Shown here piece after piece: positions 11,656 through 23,910 of a stretch of DNA of 64,000 nucleotides. The stretch covers positions 20,089,137 to 20,153,136 of the forward strand of contig CM060953.1 of the NCBI GenBank assembly GCA_030765055.1, given 5' to 3'. How positions within the stretch are numbered: the first letter of the stretch is position 1; the number at the start of each line of letters is the position of its first letter. The notes beneath the pieces were generated by a model, which saw only the letters and a list, made by a program, of their open reading frames with translations, was not told the DNA's origin and did no database searches. The position numbers were made by a program, and so were the translations under genes. The DNA comes from Mantis religiosa (taxonomy: Eukaryota; Arthropoda; Insecta; Mantodea; Mantidae).

Positions 11656-12690
11656 AGACAAAATTGTTTAACTGCGATTTAAGCTGTGTATAAATGCAAA
11701 ACTTTTTGGAACCATAGTATTTAATTTGTTAAAGATTTACTGTCCTGCTTCCCTAAATGGCGACACTTGAACTAAACAGTCCAGTGACTCTTGGGGAGTG
11801 AAGTTATCACAGTGAGATATCACTGCTATTGGAGGACAGGGGAAACAGGTAAGAGACTCGCATCAAAGCTTTCATTTGAATATTTCAGTGTTCAAGAATC
11901 ATTGCGTTGCTACGGGGAACGGGAGCGTCATATTTCAAACTCTATTACTAGTCATGTTGTGATCGCACGTTGTTGTTAACCTCAGGGTACTAAAGATGTA
12001 CAGCAAAAACTTATGAGAATATGAAATTAAATTCAAATCATAGAATGAAACGCTTATAAAAATTGTAGTTGATATATCTAATTCAGATGACTTCCATTCT
12101 CATACAGAATTACTTCTTAGGTTAAATTTGTATCAAAATACGTTCTAATTACTGTTTACTCACATACTGTTAAAAGCAAACAAGGATAAAGTATATGCAA
12201 AGAGTATAAATAAAGTTCATTTGGAAAATTTGTAAATAATTACATTTTCCTTCACTGCAGTATGAAATTACATGTGGGGCCATCTATGGACGGAAAGACG
12301 AGATGGGAACGTTATCACTGTTTGTCAACTAGAGTCCTCTCCTGGCGGTAAATTAAGAACTAAAACAGTGTGACTGTTGTAACGTACGTGATATGTATTT
12401 ATAAAGCTTATCACTTGAGTGTATCCGTTAAATACTAAACTAGGCATTTAAATTCAGTAACGTGCAAGAGTTTTTGGTAAAATTTGCCGTATCATACAAT
12501 ACGTCGTTATGTGTAACATTTTTCTTAAATGAATATAATGTTGAGTAGAACTGGTACTCGATGCTCCATATATTGCAAATGCTTCCCATTCCAGGACTAC
12601 ACACCTTTTCCAAAAGAACATATTACGTTGTCCACAGAATAAGCTCAGTGTACAACAGCTTTCAAAATCATATAATATTGTCACAAGGCA

Positions 12691-12905
12691 TTTTTGTTAG
12701 ATCATTGGGAGATTATGAGCCCACTAGACGCCGATCTAGACTGCACCGGGTCCCCGTATGGCATGCGGGCACCCCAGATAAAGCAGGAGCTAATCCTATC
12801 AGCAGCTAAAGCTGAGCTCCTCATAATCCTCCTAAGCTGTTTGTCATCTAAATTCCCCCCCCCCCTAAATTAAACAAAAATAAAAATTGGGTGCAAAGTA
12901 CTGCA
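12691..12905 (+). mobile_element. Jockey-type LINE 3' end fragment
   Basis: The + frame FVRSLGDYEPTRRRSRLHRV ends at a stop at 12807-12809. It matches the C-terminus of the LINE copies at 17126 and 59111 (LVRSLGDYVPR-RR-KR-RLPR), diverged at the ends. Only the last 35-40 codons and a poly-C-interrupted 3' region remain. It interrupts a class C unit and lies beside LTR-like sequence starting TGTCACAAGG at 12679, so the two insertions are nested in an order I cannot resolve. Confidence 0.55.
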
Positions 12906-13014
12906 TCCCCCCCCCCCTTCAACCCGAAGGTACATTCTGGAACCTCAAAAATTTAATTCCAACCTCAAAACCTACACCACATTCATCCTACAAATTCCAA
13001 ATTCTAACCTTACC

Positions 13015-13378
13015 TGTGGTAAAACCCTTAACGGGTGGGCCCGCAGCAAAAACCATCTGGCTGTATACAACCAGCCAGCACCTAGTGGAGTGGAGTGGAG
13101 TGGAGTGGATTGGAGCTGTCAGTCAGTGAATGGCGTTAGGTGGCAGTATGTGGACATTTGAACTATGTATTTCGAGTTGAAAACTGATAATCGTGTAGTG
13201 ATTTGAAAGTGAATTCTTTTGTTTGTTTTCGTGAGGTGAAGCCACGAGAGACTGTGTTGGTGTATGTTACGTTATCCTGCTGCAAAGAGCTGTACAAACT
13301 GCTTTTCTATGGAAATAAAGGGCATTTTGAAATTCTGCAAACTTGACTTTTAATTTTACGAACCCACAAAGACACAAG
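13015..13378 (+). mobile_element. Probable LTR remnant
   Basis: The 3' end ACGAACCCACAAAGACACA (to 13378) has the shared LTR terminus. A polyadenylation-like GGAAATAAAG lies about 60 bp upstream. The array unit resumes immediately after as AAAGGAGAAACC. The 5' limit is uncertain; TGTGGTAAAACC at about 13015 or TGTCACAAGG at 12679 are candidates. A (GGAGT)n run is at 13084-13108. Confidence 0.4.
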
Positions 13379-13384
13379 GCAAAG

Positions 13385-13690
13385 GAGAAACCTACAAACC
13401 AAAGCTCAGGTGCGTATCTGATAAACTGCAAAGACTAACAACTTTCACAATCTCAAATACCAAAAGGAAGTTGAACATTAGGCCTAAAGATTAATTTAGA
13501 AACATCAGGAACAGACAAATCGGCAGTAGGTACCATTTATGTAATGAGAATCACGATATAGAACAAGAAATCCGTATATTAAAATGTGTTCGGGGTTCAG
13601 CTGCATTAACCACGTTAGAAAATAAATTTATAAAGCAATATGATGAAAAACTAAAATTTCGACACCATCTTAGAAGAGAACCTGAAATGA
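13385..13690 (+). pseudogene. GIY-YIG fragment, strongly decayed
   Basis: AAGGAGAAACCTACAAACC, GATAAACTGCAAAGACTAAC, AGGAAGTTGAACATTAGGC and the downstream AACCACGTTAGAAAATAAAT block align in order with the GIY-YIG fragments elsewhere. A stop replaces the reading through the KEYF block. It is the GIY-YIG part of the class C/D unit disrupted by the insertions at 12679-13378. Confidence 0.55.
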
Positions 13691-13714
13691 AGTGTTTTAT
13701 TTAACGCCTGGTTT

Positions 13715-13825
13715 CAATGTACCAATGGAGGAAAAAATTGAAAGAATTATAGTTGGAGACAATGGGAAGTAATAATGACTCAACAGACGAAGATATGTCA
13801 GCTAAGAAGTTTTAAAATAAGCTAA
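13715..13825 (+). pseudogene. DDE transposase tail fragment
   Basis: Only the last part of the IS630-like frame is present: TGGAGGAAAAAATTGAAAG, AGACAATGGGA, GACTCAACAGACGAAGATAT. Comparable short tails lie at 16250-16445, 24745-25000, 27003-27140, 47835-48080 and 52875-53000. Confidence 0.5.
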
Positions 13826-15046
13826 AAGTCAAAATTATTTGACTTAGTTCTACGTTGTTGGAAGTAAAAAACGTTTCTGAAACTAGATCATTTAATTTTT
13901 TGGAGACTGAACGACTTCCCTGAATAGCGACATATGAAATAAAGCATCCAGTGACTCTTGAGAGGGTAAAGTCATCGCAGTGAGATATCACTGTCACTGA
14001 AGTCCAGGGAAACAGGTAAGAGATTCGCATCAAAGATTTCATTTAAATATTACTGTGTTCAAGAACAATGGCGCGGCCCAGCTCGCTTAGTGAGCGCGAA
14101 TTCTTGTAATTTCATTCCAAACTCTATTACTAGTCATGCTCTTATCGCGCCTTGTTGCAAATTTTATCTTGGAGCTAGTATCCTCAGAAAACCATAATTG
14201 CACAACACAAGCATTTAAAAAGCCATTTACCCCATCTTCCATCTAAATTTCGAATTATAGCTGTAAAAATTGTAGTTTATATGTTTAAGTCAGAAGACTT
14301 CCATTCTTATACGGAATTACTTTTTCGGTCAAATTTGTATCAAAATATATTCTAATTACTATTTACTTTTATACAATAAAAGGAAATAAATTTAAAGTAT
14401 ACACTAAAAGTTTATATACAGTTCCTGTTAATACTTTGGAAATAATTAGAAATTTTCTTCACCGCAGTAAGATGTTACAGGTGGAGCCATCTTTGGACGA
14501 CAAGACATGGTTGGAATAGTATTATCTGACAGTATGTTTAAGAATAAATGTTGCTCTTCGGGGGGTTAACTAAGAACTAATAGAGCGTGTCTTTATGACG
14601 TACGTAGTATGTATTTATAGAAGTTTTCACCTGGTTGTACGTGCGTCTGTATGTGGGTTTAATACTAAACTGGACATAGGCAAGCACGTACTCAAAGAGG
14701 GAGCATTATGACGTCTGAGTGTGCAACCCGCGATGCACATGACGTAATGTCGAACAGGTGAAGGCATGTACCTTCGTTCAGAGTCAGTGATGGACTGGCT
14801 ACTAGTAAAATAAGGAATAGTACACATACTTGAATCTATCTATTTCGGTCTACGATACTTTAGGTAGTCCTAAATATTTGTGCAAGATATTTTACTTCAC
14901 TTCTATTTGTAATGTGCCACGAAAATCTAGTGATGTATCACAAAGAGACACTCTCATTATAGTACGTAAACTATCATTTGTTAATCGCATTTATTGCTTC
15001 GATTTTACAAGTTTCATTTTGGGAAAATATTTGTTGGCATACATAT

Positions 15047-15587
15047 TGGACCGAATCTCTTTTTACGACTGGCGGCGTACGCGCGTAAAGTGTTCGCGAG
15101 GCTTGTTTACACAAATGAACTGATAGGCAGATAGTGTGGAAATAAAGAGCCTACAAAAACAGATAAAGATAGCGCGAGATAAAAGACTTACTGACACAGA
15201 TAAGTGAGGTAATTGAAACATTCTGATGACGTCTTGATTGTTTTATAGAACATTCGATTTGTTGTTTGTTCCAGAAATATCTAGTGATTGTTACAGAACA
15301 GTCTCGAATTATCAATGAGGTATTTAAGTAAGCGACGACTCGCGAAGAGACAGTCGTAAACAGAGCAGTAGGGGTAAACAGTTGTAGAGTGTTGTAACGA
15401 GAGCAGATGTAGTAAACAGATGTAATCAGAACGCTGTTGTTGTGGTCATCGACCTTGGTAGATTGTGATTGTGTATGTGACGTAATGCGACTACTGTAAG
15501 AATAGAACAGAGCGTATTTGTACAGAAACAAAGAACATGGAATTTCTGCAACTTGCAATTTTGATTCTACGCACCCACAGAGTCACA
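15047..15587 (+). mobile_element. Solo LTR, about 541 bp
   Basis: It begins TGGACCGAATC after host CATACATAT and ends CGCACCCACAGAGTCACA before AAATGTGGATCC. The uninterrupted site is seen near 3645 (ATACATATGTTGATCC), which places the boundaries. A 4-bp duplication ATAT is matched as AAAT on the right (one mismatch). GGAAATAAAGAGCC at about 15138 may be a polyadenylation signal. The long minus-strand open frame 15151-15558 lies wholly inside and resembles nothing I know. Confidence 0.6.
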
Positions 15588-15689
15588 AAATGTGGATCCA
15601 AACATAGCTGCTACGATCTAAGAGATGGATATGTATCTGCTTTCAGATGTTTAAATATATCCTAATCAGTCAAAAATTTACACTGAAGC

Positions 15690-16045
15690 GAACATAGGAT
15701 CACATTGTAAATCGGCGACTCTCTACTATAATTCGGGTTTAAGAGTATTACCAAAGAGAACAAAATCATTTTCCATGGATTTAAAATCAGTGAATCGCTT
15801 TACTTTAAGTTCCCTTTTTACGTTACCTAACAGACTAGTATATTTATTCAGGTTTGGTACACAAATATTGGGAAGAGATCTTTAGACATGTAAATTGTGA
15901 AACTAATTTTTCATCAGATTGGATTTCCATACTTTTGTCATGTTTACGAACGACCTAACCATATGAACTGTGTTGTGGAACTTTCTCTGCTGACGACGAT
16001 TAAGATTATTGAAATGCTGAGAAATGTCCATGAGGAAGACCACAT
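15690..16045 (-). pseudogene. hAT transposase C-terminal remnant, copy 3
   Basis: Minus-strand sequence aligns with the hAT remnant at 37242-37625: DISQHFNNLN-like, FHNTVHMVRSFVNMTKVWKS-like and a final NLNKYT-like block, with frameshifts. It belongs to a class B unit. No terminal inverted repeats can be assigned. Confidence 0.5.
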
Positions 16046-16249
16046 CACCTAACGAATCACGAGTTCATGCTACGGGCATCGTGAGTGCGATATTTTATAA
16101 TTTCATTTCGAGTCCGATTTTTGGTCATGCTACTATCCCAAAATGTTGTAAGTACTGACGTGGGAACTACTACCATAATTATAGAGTAAACACGTCTCCT
16201 GAAACATTTACTTAATTGGAACTATCACAGAAGAAATCTGCAAAAAATT

Positions 16250-16445
16250 GTAATATGGACAAATGGCATGGTAAAAAGTATGTCATAGTGTGGATGAAAT
16301 AAAACAGTAATAGAGTAATGTACGCCAACGAAAGAAAAAATTGAAACAATTATATTTGAAGACAATGGGATGGAAATAGCGATGAGGATGACAATGATTC
16401 AACAGAAGAAGATATATCAGACGTACAAGAAATAAAATATGATTA
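16250..16445 (+). pseudogene. DDE transposase tail fragment
   Basis: The IS630-like C-terminal block (GGACAAATGGCATGG to GAAATAAAATATGATTAA), nearly the same as at 61285-61480. It follows directly after class B sequence (CAAAAAATTG). The terminal acidic block ends DVQEIKYD. Confidence 0.55.
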
Positions 16446-16806
16446 AAGGCAAAATTGTTTTACTCTGTTAAGTTGTGTGTAAGTGAAAAACCTTTCTTGA
16501 ACTATAGTATTTAATTTGTTGAGGACCGACTCTATGGCTTCCCTAAATAGCGACAGTTGAAATAACAATGCGGATATACTCGGGAGGGTGAAGTTATCAC
16601 AGTAAGATATCACTGCCATTGAAGACTAGGTAAAACAGGTAAGAGATTCGCATCAAAGCTTTCACTTAACTATCTCAGTGTTTAAGAAGCATTATTCCAA
16701 GCTCTTGTGATAAAAACTTGTTGCAAACCTCAAGGTACTATAACTGTACAGCAAAAGCATTTAAAAATACATTTTTAAGAAATTCAAACCACTCAACGAA
16801 ACACAG

Positions 16807-18163
16807 ACAGACAGACACAAATCTGGCAGGCTGTTTGGAACAGCCCGAAGGGGTGGTCAAATCGTGTACCTGCTCTGGGAAGAGCTTAACCACGTAGTGG
16901 CGGGATGTGGATGTTGCAGAATGACGGGTGTAATTTAAGTGGGGTTAGTGTAGGGAGGTAGCTTTTTGCTCCTCAGGGAATGATGAACCGGGTGCTACGG
17001 ACAGCGAGCACCGCTGGTGGGTTAGTTAATAAACTAGGAAGAAGGTATGAATAATTTTGAATATTCCATAATAACAATTTTGGAGTAGCTGAAATTTCAT
17101 TTAGGCTGGAATGGAGATCATGTGGTTACCGGTAGTGACCGCAAGACATGCGGGGTAACCGGTATCGCTTATAGCGACGCTCACGAGGAACATAATCCCC
17201 AAGGGATCTGACTAGGGCGCTCTGATGTTGGGGCAAACCCTCGAAGAATTTTGTCGCCCGGCGTCTAATTTCATCCTCCACATATCGGAGGGATGAAGCC
17301 TCATGAAGTAATCTCACGGGGAACCTTGTACAAACAGAATAAATAATCCGAAGACATTTATTCTGTGCACGTTGGAGCAGAACTAGATGTGAGCCTGCGG
17401 CCATACCCCAGACTTCGCACGCATAGAGCATGATAGGGAGGACCAGAGCCATAAAGAGGCACAACTTTAGGGGAACAGACATCGCAGACCGAAGCACAGG
17501 GTATAGTGATGCCACGGCACCACACGACCGATGAGCTTGCTCCTGGATGTGCTCCCGAAAAGTTAGGCCCTTGTCCAGCTTGACTCCCAAGTACTTGATT
17601 GAATTCTCCCACCTGATCCCTTGCCCGAAGTAGGTAAATTGGGGGAAGTTGGCGGGAAAGCGGCGCTTGGTGAACAATATCGCTTGGCTTTTCTCCGTAT
17701 TAATGGACAATCTCCAAAGCGTGCACCATTCCTGGAGGAGGATTAGATATCTTTGGATGGGGTTGAAGGTTCTGCGTGGGTGTCTGTTTGTTGAGAATAG
17801 CAGCACGTCGTCAGCATACTGTGCTATGTTGACGTGCTGTTCAGTGGGAAGGTCAGCCACATAGACGCTGTACAGCGTCGGGGATAACACAGAACCTTCG
17901 GGGACTCCGCCGCGGATAGACCTTCGTGTAGATGTTTTTCCCGCCACTGTGACAGTGAAGAATCTATGTTTTAGGAAAGAGTGAAGAAGGTGCATGACAT
18001 GAGTGGGTAGCTCCAGTTGGATGAGTTTGTACAGAAGACCCGCGTGCCAGGTCTTAGAGAAAGCCTTTTCCACGTCCAGAGAAACCGCTGAGGTGAATGC
18101 CTTGTCCTGGAAACCCAGGGCTGCAGCCTCCACCACGCGCAGCAACTGCTGTGACGTGGAATG
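16807..18163 (-). mobile_element. Jockey-type LINE, 5'-truncated, copy 1
   Basis: It is flanked by a perfect 13-bp target duplication CAACGAAACACAG (16794-16806 and 18164-18176). The coding strand is minus: truncated RT at the high-coordinate end, 3' UTR at 16820-17125, and a short CAGA-type simple repeat at the 3' junction. GC content is clearly higher than in the array. The nearly identical relative at 58785-60429 is longer. Confidence 0.9.
17126..18163 (-). pseudogene. Jockey-clade LINE reverse transcriptase, C-terminal part
   Basis: An open minus-strand frame of about 345 codons encodes reverse transcriptase from the HSTSQQLLR block onward: SLDVEKAF (first catalytic Asp), GVPEGSVLSP, QYADDVLLF (YADD at residues 117-120), INTEKSQ and IKYLGVKLD, and a C-terminal LVRSLGDYVP region. 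The motif order and YADD fit Jockey-clade non-LTR elements. The apurinic endonuclease and the N-terminal RT blocks are lost by 5' truncation, so no start codon exists and it cannot be an independent gene. The frame is otherwise uninterrupted, implying a fairly recent insertion compared with the array. Confidence 0.9.
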
Positions 18164-18752
18164 CAACGAAACACAGTTATCAAAGTTGCGGCTTATATAT
18201 CCTACTCAGAAGACTTCCATTCTGGTACAGAATTACGATTGCGGTCAGAATTGTGTCAAAATACAATATAATTACCGTTTAATTTCATGTAGTTAATTGC
18301 AAACAAAGTTAAAGTATATGCAAAGAGTATAAATGCAGTTCATATTAAAATTTTGTAAATAAGTACGAATTTTCTTCATCGCAACGGGATATTACAGGTG
18401 GAGCCATCTGTGGACAGAGAGACGCGGTTAGAACATTAGCATTTGTCAGTTTGTCAAAGTTCTCCACTGGCGGCTAATTAAGAACTAAACTGACCTGTCT
18501 TTATCACTTACGTGGTACGTATTCATAAATTTTTCACGTCTGTGTGTCGGTTAAGTACTAAACTGGGCATTTAAATTCACTGCCTTGCCAGAGTTTTTTA
18601 ATGTATTTTGCCATCTCCCACAACATGTCCTTATGTTGAAGCTGAATAATTTACCGCAAAATGCGCTAAGGATGGAAGACACACACCTTATGTGTCGATC
18701 TTGAGGAAGTATGCCTCGGCGCTCTTGAGCAATTAGTCTTCTGTCTCTCTCT

Positions 18753-19012
18753 AAATGAAATGAAATGAAATGTGTAGTGTTTAACGCCCGCTTTTACTAA
18801 ATACGGCATCGCAGGCGATGACACTGATGATACATGAGATGAATATAGAACACCGGTGGAATGAGTTGTCGGGGGAAACCGGAGATCCCGGAGAAAACCC
18901 GCCCCAACGCCGTGTTGTCCATCACAAATTTCACTTTGCGGTCACCTGGGATCGAACCCGGGCCGCCTTGGTGAGAGCCAAGCGGTCTAACCACTGAGCC
19001 ACGACGTGGCCC
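18753..19012 (-). mobile_element. SINE1, full length, copy with ATGAA tail repeats
   Basis: About 260 bp, bounded by a perfect 11-bp duplication TGTCTCTCTCT (18742-18752 and 19013-19023). The homologous units at 40825 and 54830 lack it. The minus strand starts with a tRNA-like head: box A TGGCTCAGTGG at about 18998 and box B GGTTCGATCCC at about 18955. It ends with (ATTTC)n. This is the cleanest copy for defining the family. Confidence 0.9.
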
Positions 19013-19649
19013 TGTCTCTCTCTGGCCGTAGTGTTAGAGCGAGAATAATTTGTAGAACACAATAACAAACTTTGTCTTTTTCAAAATATTGGAATTTATT
19101 CTAGTAAAACCATTATTATATCCTAACACAATGTTAGGATCATGTCGTTTTATAAAATACTCAATACTAAATCACTGCAGATTATGATTCTGCGAACTTG
19201 CAGATCGGTACTACACATCTTCACACTTCAATGATCTGACGAAGAGTAAAGCCAAAACTATTTCTATCTTACACACGCGATTTGTTCATCTTAGATGCAC
19301 ACTTAGAATAATTCTGCATAATTTCGGACAGACACAAGTGTACGTCTTTCTCCTACGACGTTCTTAATCAGAAGCAAGATCTGTAAAACTTTTAGCTAGC
19401 AATTTCCTCTCATTTGAGGTTGTCATGGTTACACATAACATACCTTACATTTTATCTATTTTATTAAACATTACAATTCCTCCAACTATTACTCTCAAAC
19501 AACATAAAATATCTAAAATAGCTGTTTCAATATGTAAAATATTTCGAAGATTAATATAATTGTAAGTCGAACTGGCTGGTACGCGATGCTCCATATATCG
19601 CGATTGTTTAACATTCCGGGACGACACACCTTTTCCAAAAGAACATATT

Positions 19650-19916
19650 ACTATTGTCCTACGGAACTACTTCATTGTCAAGAAATTTAATTCATTCTTT
19701 TAAATCGCTTTATACTAATGAGAAACCCATAGACAAACACTCAGTTGTGTACCGGATAAACTGTAAAGACTGTGACAACTTTTACATTGTCAAAACAAAA
19801 AGGAAGTTGAACATTAGGCTTAAAGAGTATTTTACAAACATCACGAACAGACAAATTGGCAGTAGCGTACCATTTATGGAATACGCATCACGATATAGAA
19901 CAAGAACGAGGCAGAG
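19650..19916 (+). pseudogene. GIY-YIG fragment, class E
   Basis: The reading VVYRINCKDCDNFYIVKTKR, then KLNIRLKEYF is open. After NRQIGSS it goes out of frame with the SAVAYHLW continuation. YIG is YIV. The segment from about 19030 to here is nearly repeated at 40800-41740 and 54830-55730. Confidence 0.7.
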
Positions 19917-20165
19917 GTCGCGACGTCGCTCATTGGTTAGACCGCTTGGCTCCTACCAAGGCGGCCCGTGTTTGATCCCAGGCGACCGCAAAGTGAGATT
20001 TGTGGTGGACAACACGGCGCTGGGGCGGGTTTTCTACGGGACCTCCGGTTTCTCTCGCCGTTTTATACCACCGGTGCTCAATCTTCATCTCATGCATCAT
20101 CGGTGTCACCGCCTGCGGTGCCGTGTGTAGTAAAAGAGGGCGTTAAACACTACACATTTCATTTC
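19917..20165 (+). mobile_element. SINE1 copy, class E site
   Basis: Plus-oriented SINE1 with CATTGGTTAGACCGCTTGG box A region and GTTTGATCCCAGG box B. It is at the same site as the copies at 41745 and 55732. The related unit at 48950 lacks it and shows the empty site GCTCGTGGGCAGAAG. Confidence 0.85.
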
Positions 20166-20481
20166 ACGTGGGCAGAAGGGAAAGAGACAGAGGGAGGCTC
20201 CCGATTCTTCACTCTATTGTTGTCGCGCAGCATTCTAGAAACAATTGCTGATGGCTATGAATACCAGGCAGGTGTTAGAAGAGCAGTTGTATGATGGTTA
20301 TTGTGACAATCAAAGTTTAAAGTGTACCGAAGTGACTTCTTTCATTTGTTTTACTGCGGCGGAGCACTGAATCGACCTTGAAGACGGCTGATTGTTAATA
20401 TCACAGCTTGTTACTGCAGCAAAAGTGGTTTTATATTTCTGCAAGCCGGATTGGCGAATCTACGTAACCCACAGTGTCACA
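20166..20481 (+). mobile_element. LTR fragment, class E
   Basis: It runs from the GTGGGCAGAAG site through AGGCTCCCGATTC and CAGGTGTTAGAAGAGCAG, and ends CGTAACCCACAGTGTCACA. It corresponds to the 3' three-quarters of the more complete LTR at 52316-52697. The 5' end has been lost at the join to GIY-YIG sequence. Confidence 0.6.
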
Positions 20482-21499
20482 ATATTATCCTAATTGTCGG
20501 CTGTTATTAATATGTATTGCTACAGATAACAGTAATAATTATTTGCTTAATAAACTTTTATTGCAGTCAAATGGCCATACAATAAGAGTTTCATAACAAA
20601 CAAATGCAAATTCTTCAATTTTGCGCACTGACGCCTTGGTTCAAATAGTCTTTAATTCATTTGGCTATTTTCCTGCACAGTTCTATATGGTAACGTTCAT
20701 ATGTTTGTCCGTGTAAGCTGCAGTCACACGTCTCTGCTGGTTCATGACATGATGCTTTCTTACAGATGAGATGATGGAAACCGCGTACCGCCATTCTAGT
20801 AACAAGTGCCTCATCTCAATGTTGGATGTGGTCAATGTCCGGTCCATCATGGCCCGCGATTCAATAAACCTTGTGAAGGTAAGTTGAATACATCAGGTGC
20901 AGTCAAAATTTTAGCAAGGTTTTGCAGGGATGAATTGTACAGCACAGCCGTTATAAAAACTAACCAACAAAATTGGATACAAACTGTTGCAAAAATTGTG
21001 ACTTATATAGTTATTTCTGATGGCTTCCATTCTCAAACAGAATTACTTGTTGGGTTAAATTTGGTCAAAATATATTCTAATTACTGCTTACTTGAACACA
21101 ACTAAACGCAAATGAACTCAAGGTATAGGTAAATAGTATAAATACAGTTCAATTTAACACTTTGTAAATAATTACACATTATCTTCAACGTGACAGGATT
21201 TTACTAGTGGAGCCATCTGTGGACAGGACGACGAGGTCGGAGCATTAGCGTTTGCCAATTCCTTTCTCGATAAAGTACTCTCCTGGCGGTTAATTAAGAA
21301 CTAAAGGAGCGTGTCATTACAACGTACATGGTAAGCATTTATAAAACTTTTCACGTCTGTGTGTTGGTTAAGTACAGGTGCTTTCTAACATTAATATAAG
21401 TTTAAGTCCAATTCCTGCTTGACGCTCCATATATTGCTAGTGTTTACCATCCCAGGATTACACATCTTCTCCAAAAGAACATATTACTCTGGCCGCACA

Positions 21500-21720
21500 G
21501 AACAAATTCAATGTACAAAATCATTTGACATCACATAATACAAAGGAGATACCCACAGGCGGTAACTGTGTGTACCGGATAAACTGCAAAGACTACGACA
21601 ACATTTACATTGTCATAACAAAGAGGCGGTTGCACATTAGGCTTAAAGAGTATTTTAGAAACATCAAGAATAGACAAGTCGCCAGTAGCGTGTATTTTAC
21701 GTAGAAATATCACCTTTAAG
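21500..21720 (+). pseudogene. GIY-YIG fragment, class F
   Basis: NCVYRINCKDYDNIYIVITK, then RRLHIRLKEYFRNIKNRQ, then a class F ending with a stop. The second Cys of the CxxC pair is Tyr here and in the 57.4-kb copy, linking these two. Confidence 0.65.
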
Positions 21721-21819
21721 TGCAATTAATTACAATTGTTTGTAACAAATGTTCAATCCTGCTTAACACCTTAACCTACTGTGCGTCTGAATGGGAGATG
21801 GATTAAAGAGAGAACTAAC

Positions 21820-22035
21820 TTATAAAATCGAGAGGCCAATGCAAAATTTTACATCAGGTTTATACAAATTACTCCAAATGGTGACCGAGTTTTCACTGCA
21901 AAGTTGATAGCGGCGAACAAATGACTGTCGTACTCTGTACAAAATTTCTTGTGTGTGTCGAATAGCTTCACGTACTGCTATTATTAGAGAGTTAGACTTT
22001 CTTCTGAGATATGTACTCACAAGACAAAGAAACAA
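21820..22035 (-). other. Recurrent minus-strand open frame, copy
   Basis: A 71-codon version of the frame at 3809-4111 (LYRVRQSFVRRYQLCSEN, NLYKPDVKFC). The reading frame is kept from STYLRRKS to the C-terminal CIGLS. Function unknown. Confidence 0.3.
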
Positions 22036-23377
22036 TTAACTACATTATAGGAACTGCCCAATGGCATTTGGAGTAGCAATCTTCGGTGTTACGTATTGGG
22101 TCACTAGAACTGTTATAGGAACACTATTTTACATGAAGGCATTTAATCGCTGTTCAGTGTCGCAAGTGATAGGTTCGAGATTTGAGGCATCTTTGAGGCA
22201 TTAAATCTTTAGAACACAAATAACGAGTTACTAAGAATCGATATTTCGATATTCGGGAAGCAACCTTGTTTAAATACCAACTTATCAGCTTCTGATTTCA
22301 ATTTGGTTTAACGGAAATTCCTACGTTATGTTTAGTCACAGATTATGCCTTGCCTATCCTAACTTGTTTATATTAGTCAGGTCTACTTCCTCTGAAAATA
22401 TTTCAGTGTAATTCATTAGTACTCTGTAAAACTGCGCTAAAATGCACCTAAGAAAATCATAAGAGATATTTCAGTAATTATTACCGTGAAAGACAATATG
22501 AATTGTTTGGCCTCAACATCACGAGGTCGTATTTTACTCTTTGCGAGAATGTTATTATAAATGTGTACAAGTAAACACTGACTTTGAACGGCTAAGTATT
22601 CATTTGATATTATCCTAGTTATTGTATTGCTACATATAACAATAGTACTCATGTTATGTAAGCTTTAATAAGCCTTATGAAATCAATTTGAGGTCGTAAG
22701 GTGCAGTCAAAGCTCACGAAATATTTTCTATGCATATGTACTAACGATATTAAATTATACGATCATGCATCTTTAAGGAATATGACGGAAAACGTGAGTG
22801 TGATTTTTCGTAATTTCAATTCCATTCCGATTATTAGACATGCTGCTATCCCACAATGTTGCCATCATAGGAACTACTGTGGTAATTATATTAGCCTTTT
22901 ATTCCCACGCATAATTATTTCTTCCATTAAATTTCTATCAAAATACATTATAATTATTCTTTTTTTCCATGCAGTAAAAATCAAATAAACCTAAGGTATA
23001 TACAATAGTAGAAATATAGTTCATTTTAAAACCTTGTAAGTAATTATTAATTTTTTTTTACCTGGACAAGATATTACAGGTGGAACCATCTATGTACAGC
23101 GACACGAGATAGGAACAGAATTATATCTCAATTTACTTATCAACTAAAGTTCTTCCCTTGACGATTAATTAACCATTAAAAGAGCGTTTCCTGTAAATGT
23201 GTAAAGTAGTAGTTTCATGTATAAGTCCTGCAATGGCTGCAGAACACTGACTTTCAACTTCAGCGATTTCAGATCCAACCGTCTTTCTCTTCAGTCTATT
23301 TCCAACTCCTATTCTCAGTACCCCCCCCCCCTTCCGAAGTACAGTTGACTATAATGTGCTACCATTGCCACACGCAT

Positions 23378-23910
23378 TCGCCCCTTAACTCAGTGTTTGA
23401 AATATATAATTTCTCTTACCATAATACACAAGTAGATAAACCTCCAACGTCAAGTTAATTAAGAAGATATGTGCTTTTTCAGCTACAGAATCACAATATT
23501 TCATTTGATGAAGGTAGCACTAAACCAAAGCGATCTGGATTAATTCCAGATAAATATATTGATTGACCAAATATTGTCAGATATATAACTATAGATCCAT
23601 AAGGCTTCCTCCATAACATCCACATCTAAATCCTGTAGAATTAACGGGGAGATACCAAACAAGAGTTGGCTGGAGATATGTAGCATTTAAAATGAAGGAC
23701 GGAAGGAATGATTGGAAATTGGTGAAATTGGACAAATGGAATTGGAAAATGTATGTCGTCATATCGGGGATGAAAGAGAACAGGAGGATTGGGAAAAGGA
23801 TACACTAAAGTAAGAAAAAATTATAATTGACATGTGATGGGAACAGTGTGGAGGATGACTGTAATAATGAGGCAAAGTTATTAGTCTCAAAATTGTTAAA
23901 CCCAGTGTTA
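23378..23910 (+). pseudogene. IS630/Tc1-like DDE remnant, copy 4
   Basis: A class A copy closest to 5545-6275 (shared GAGATACCAAACAAGAGTTGG). It lacks the SINE found there and so gives that SINE's empty site (GGCTTCCTCCATAACATCC at 23602). It is frameshifted throughout. Confidence 0.65.

Noticed and set aside
15151..15558. 135-codon minus-strand open frame as a gene
   Set aside because: It lies wholly within a solo LTR (15047-15587), has no recognisable domain and no second copy preserving it.
18950..19012. Functional tRNA gene
   Set aside because: The tRNA-like segments have A and B boxes but do not fold into a complete cloverleaf by eye and always continue into the SINE body.
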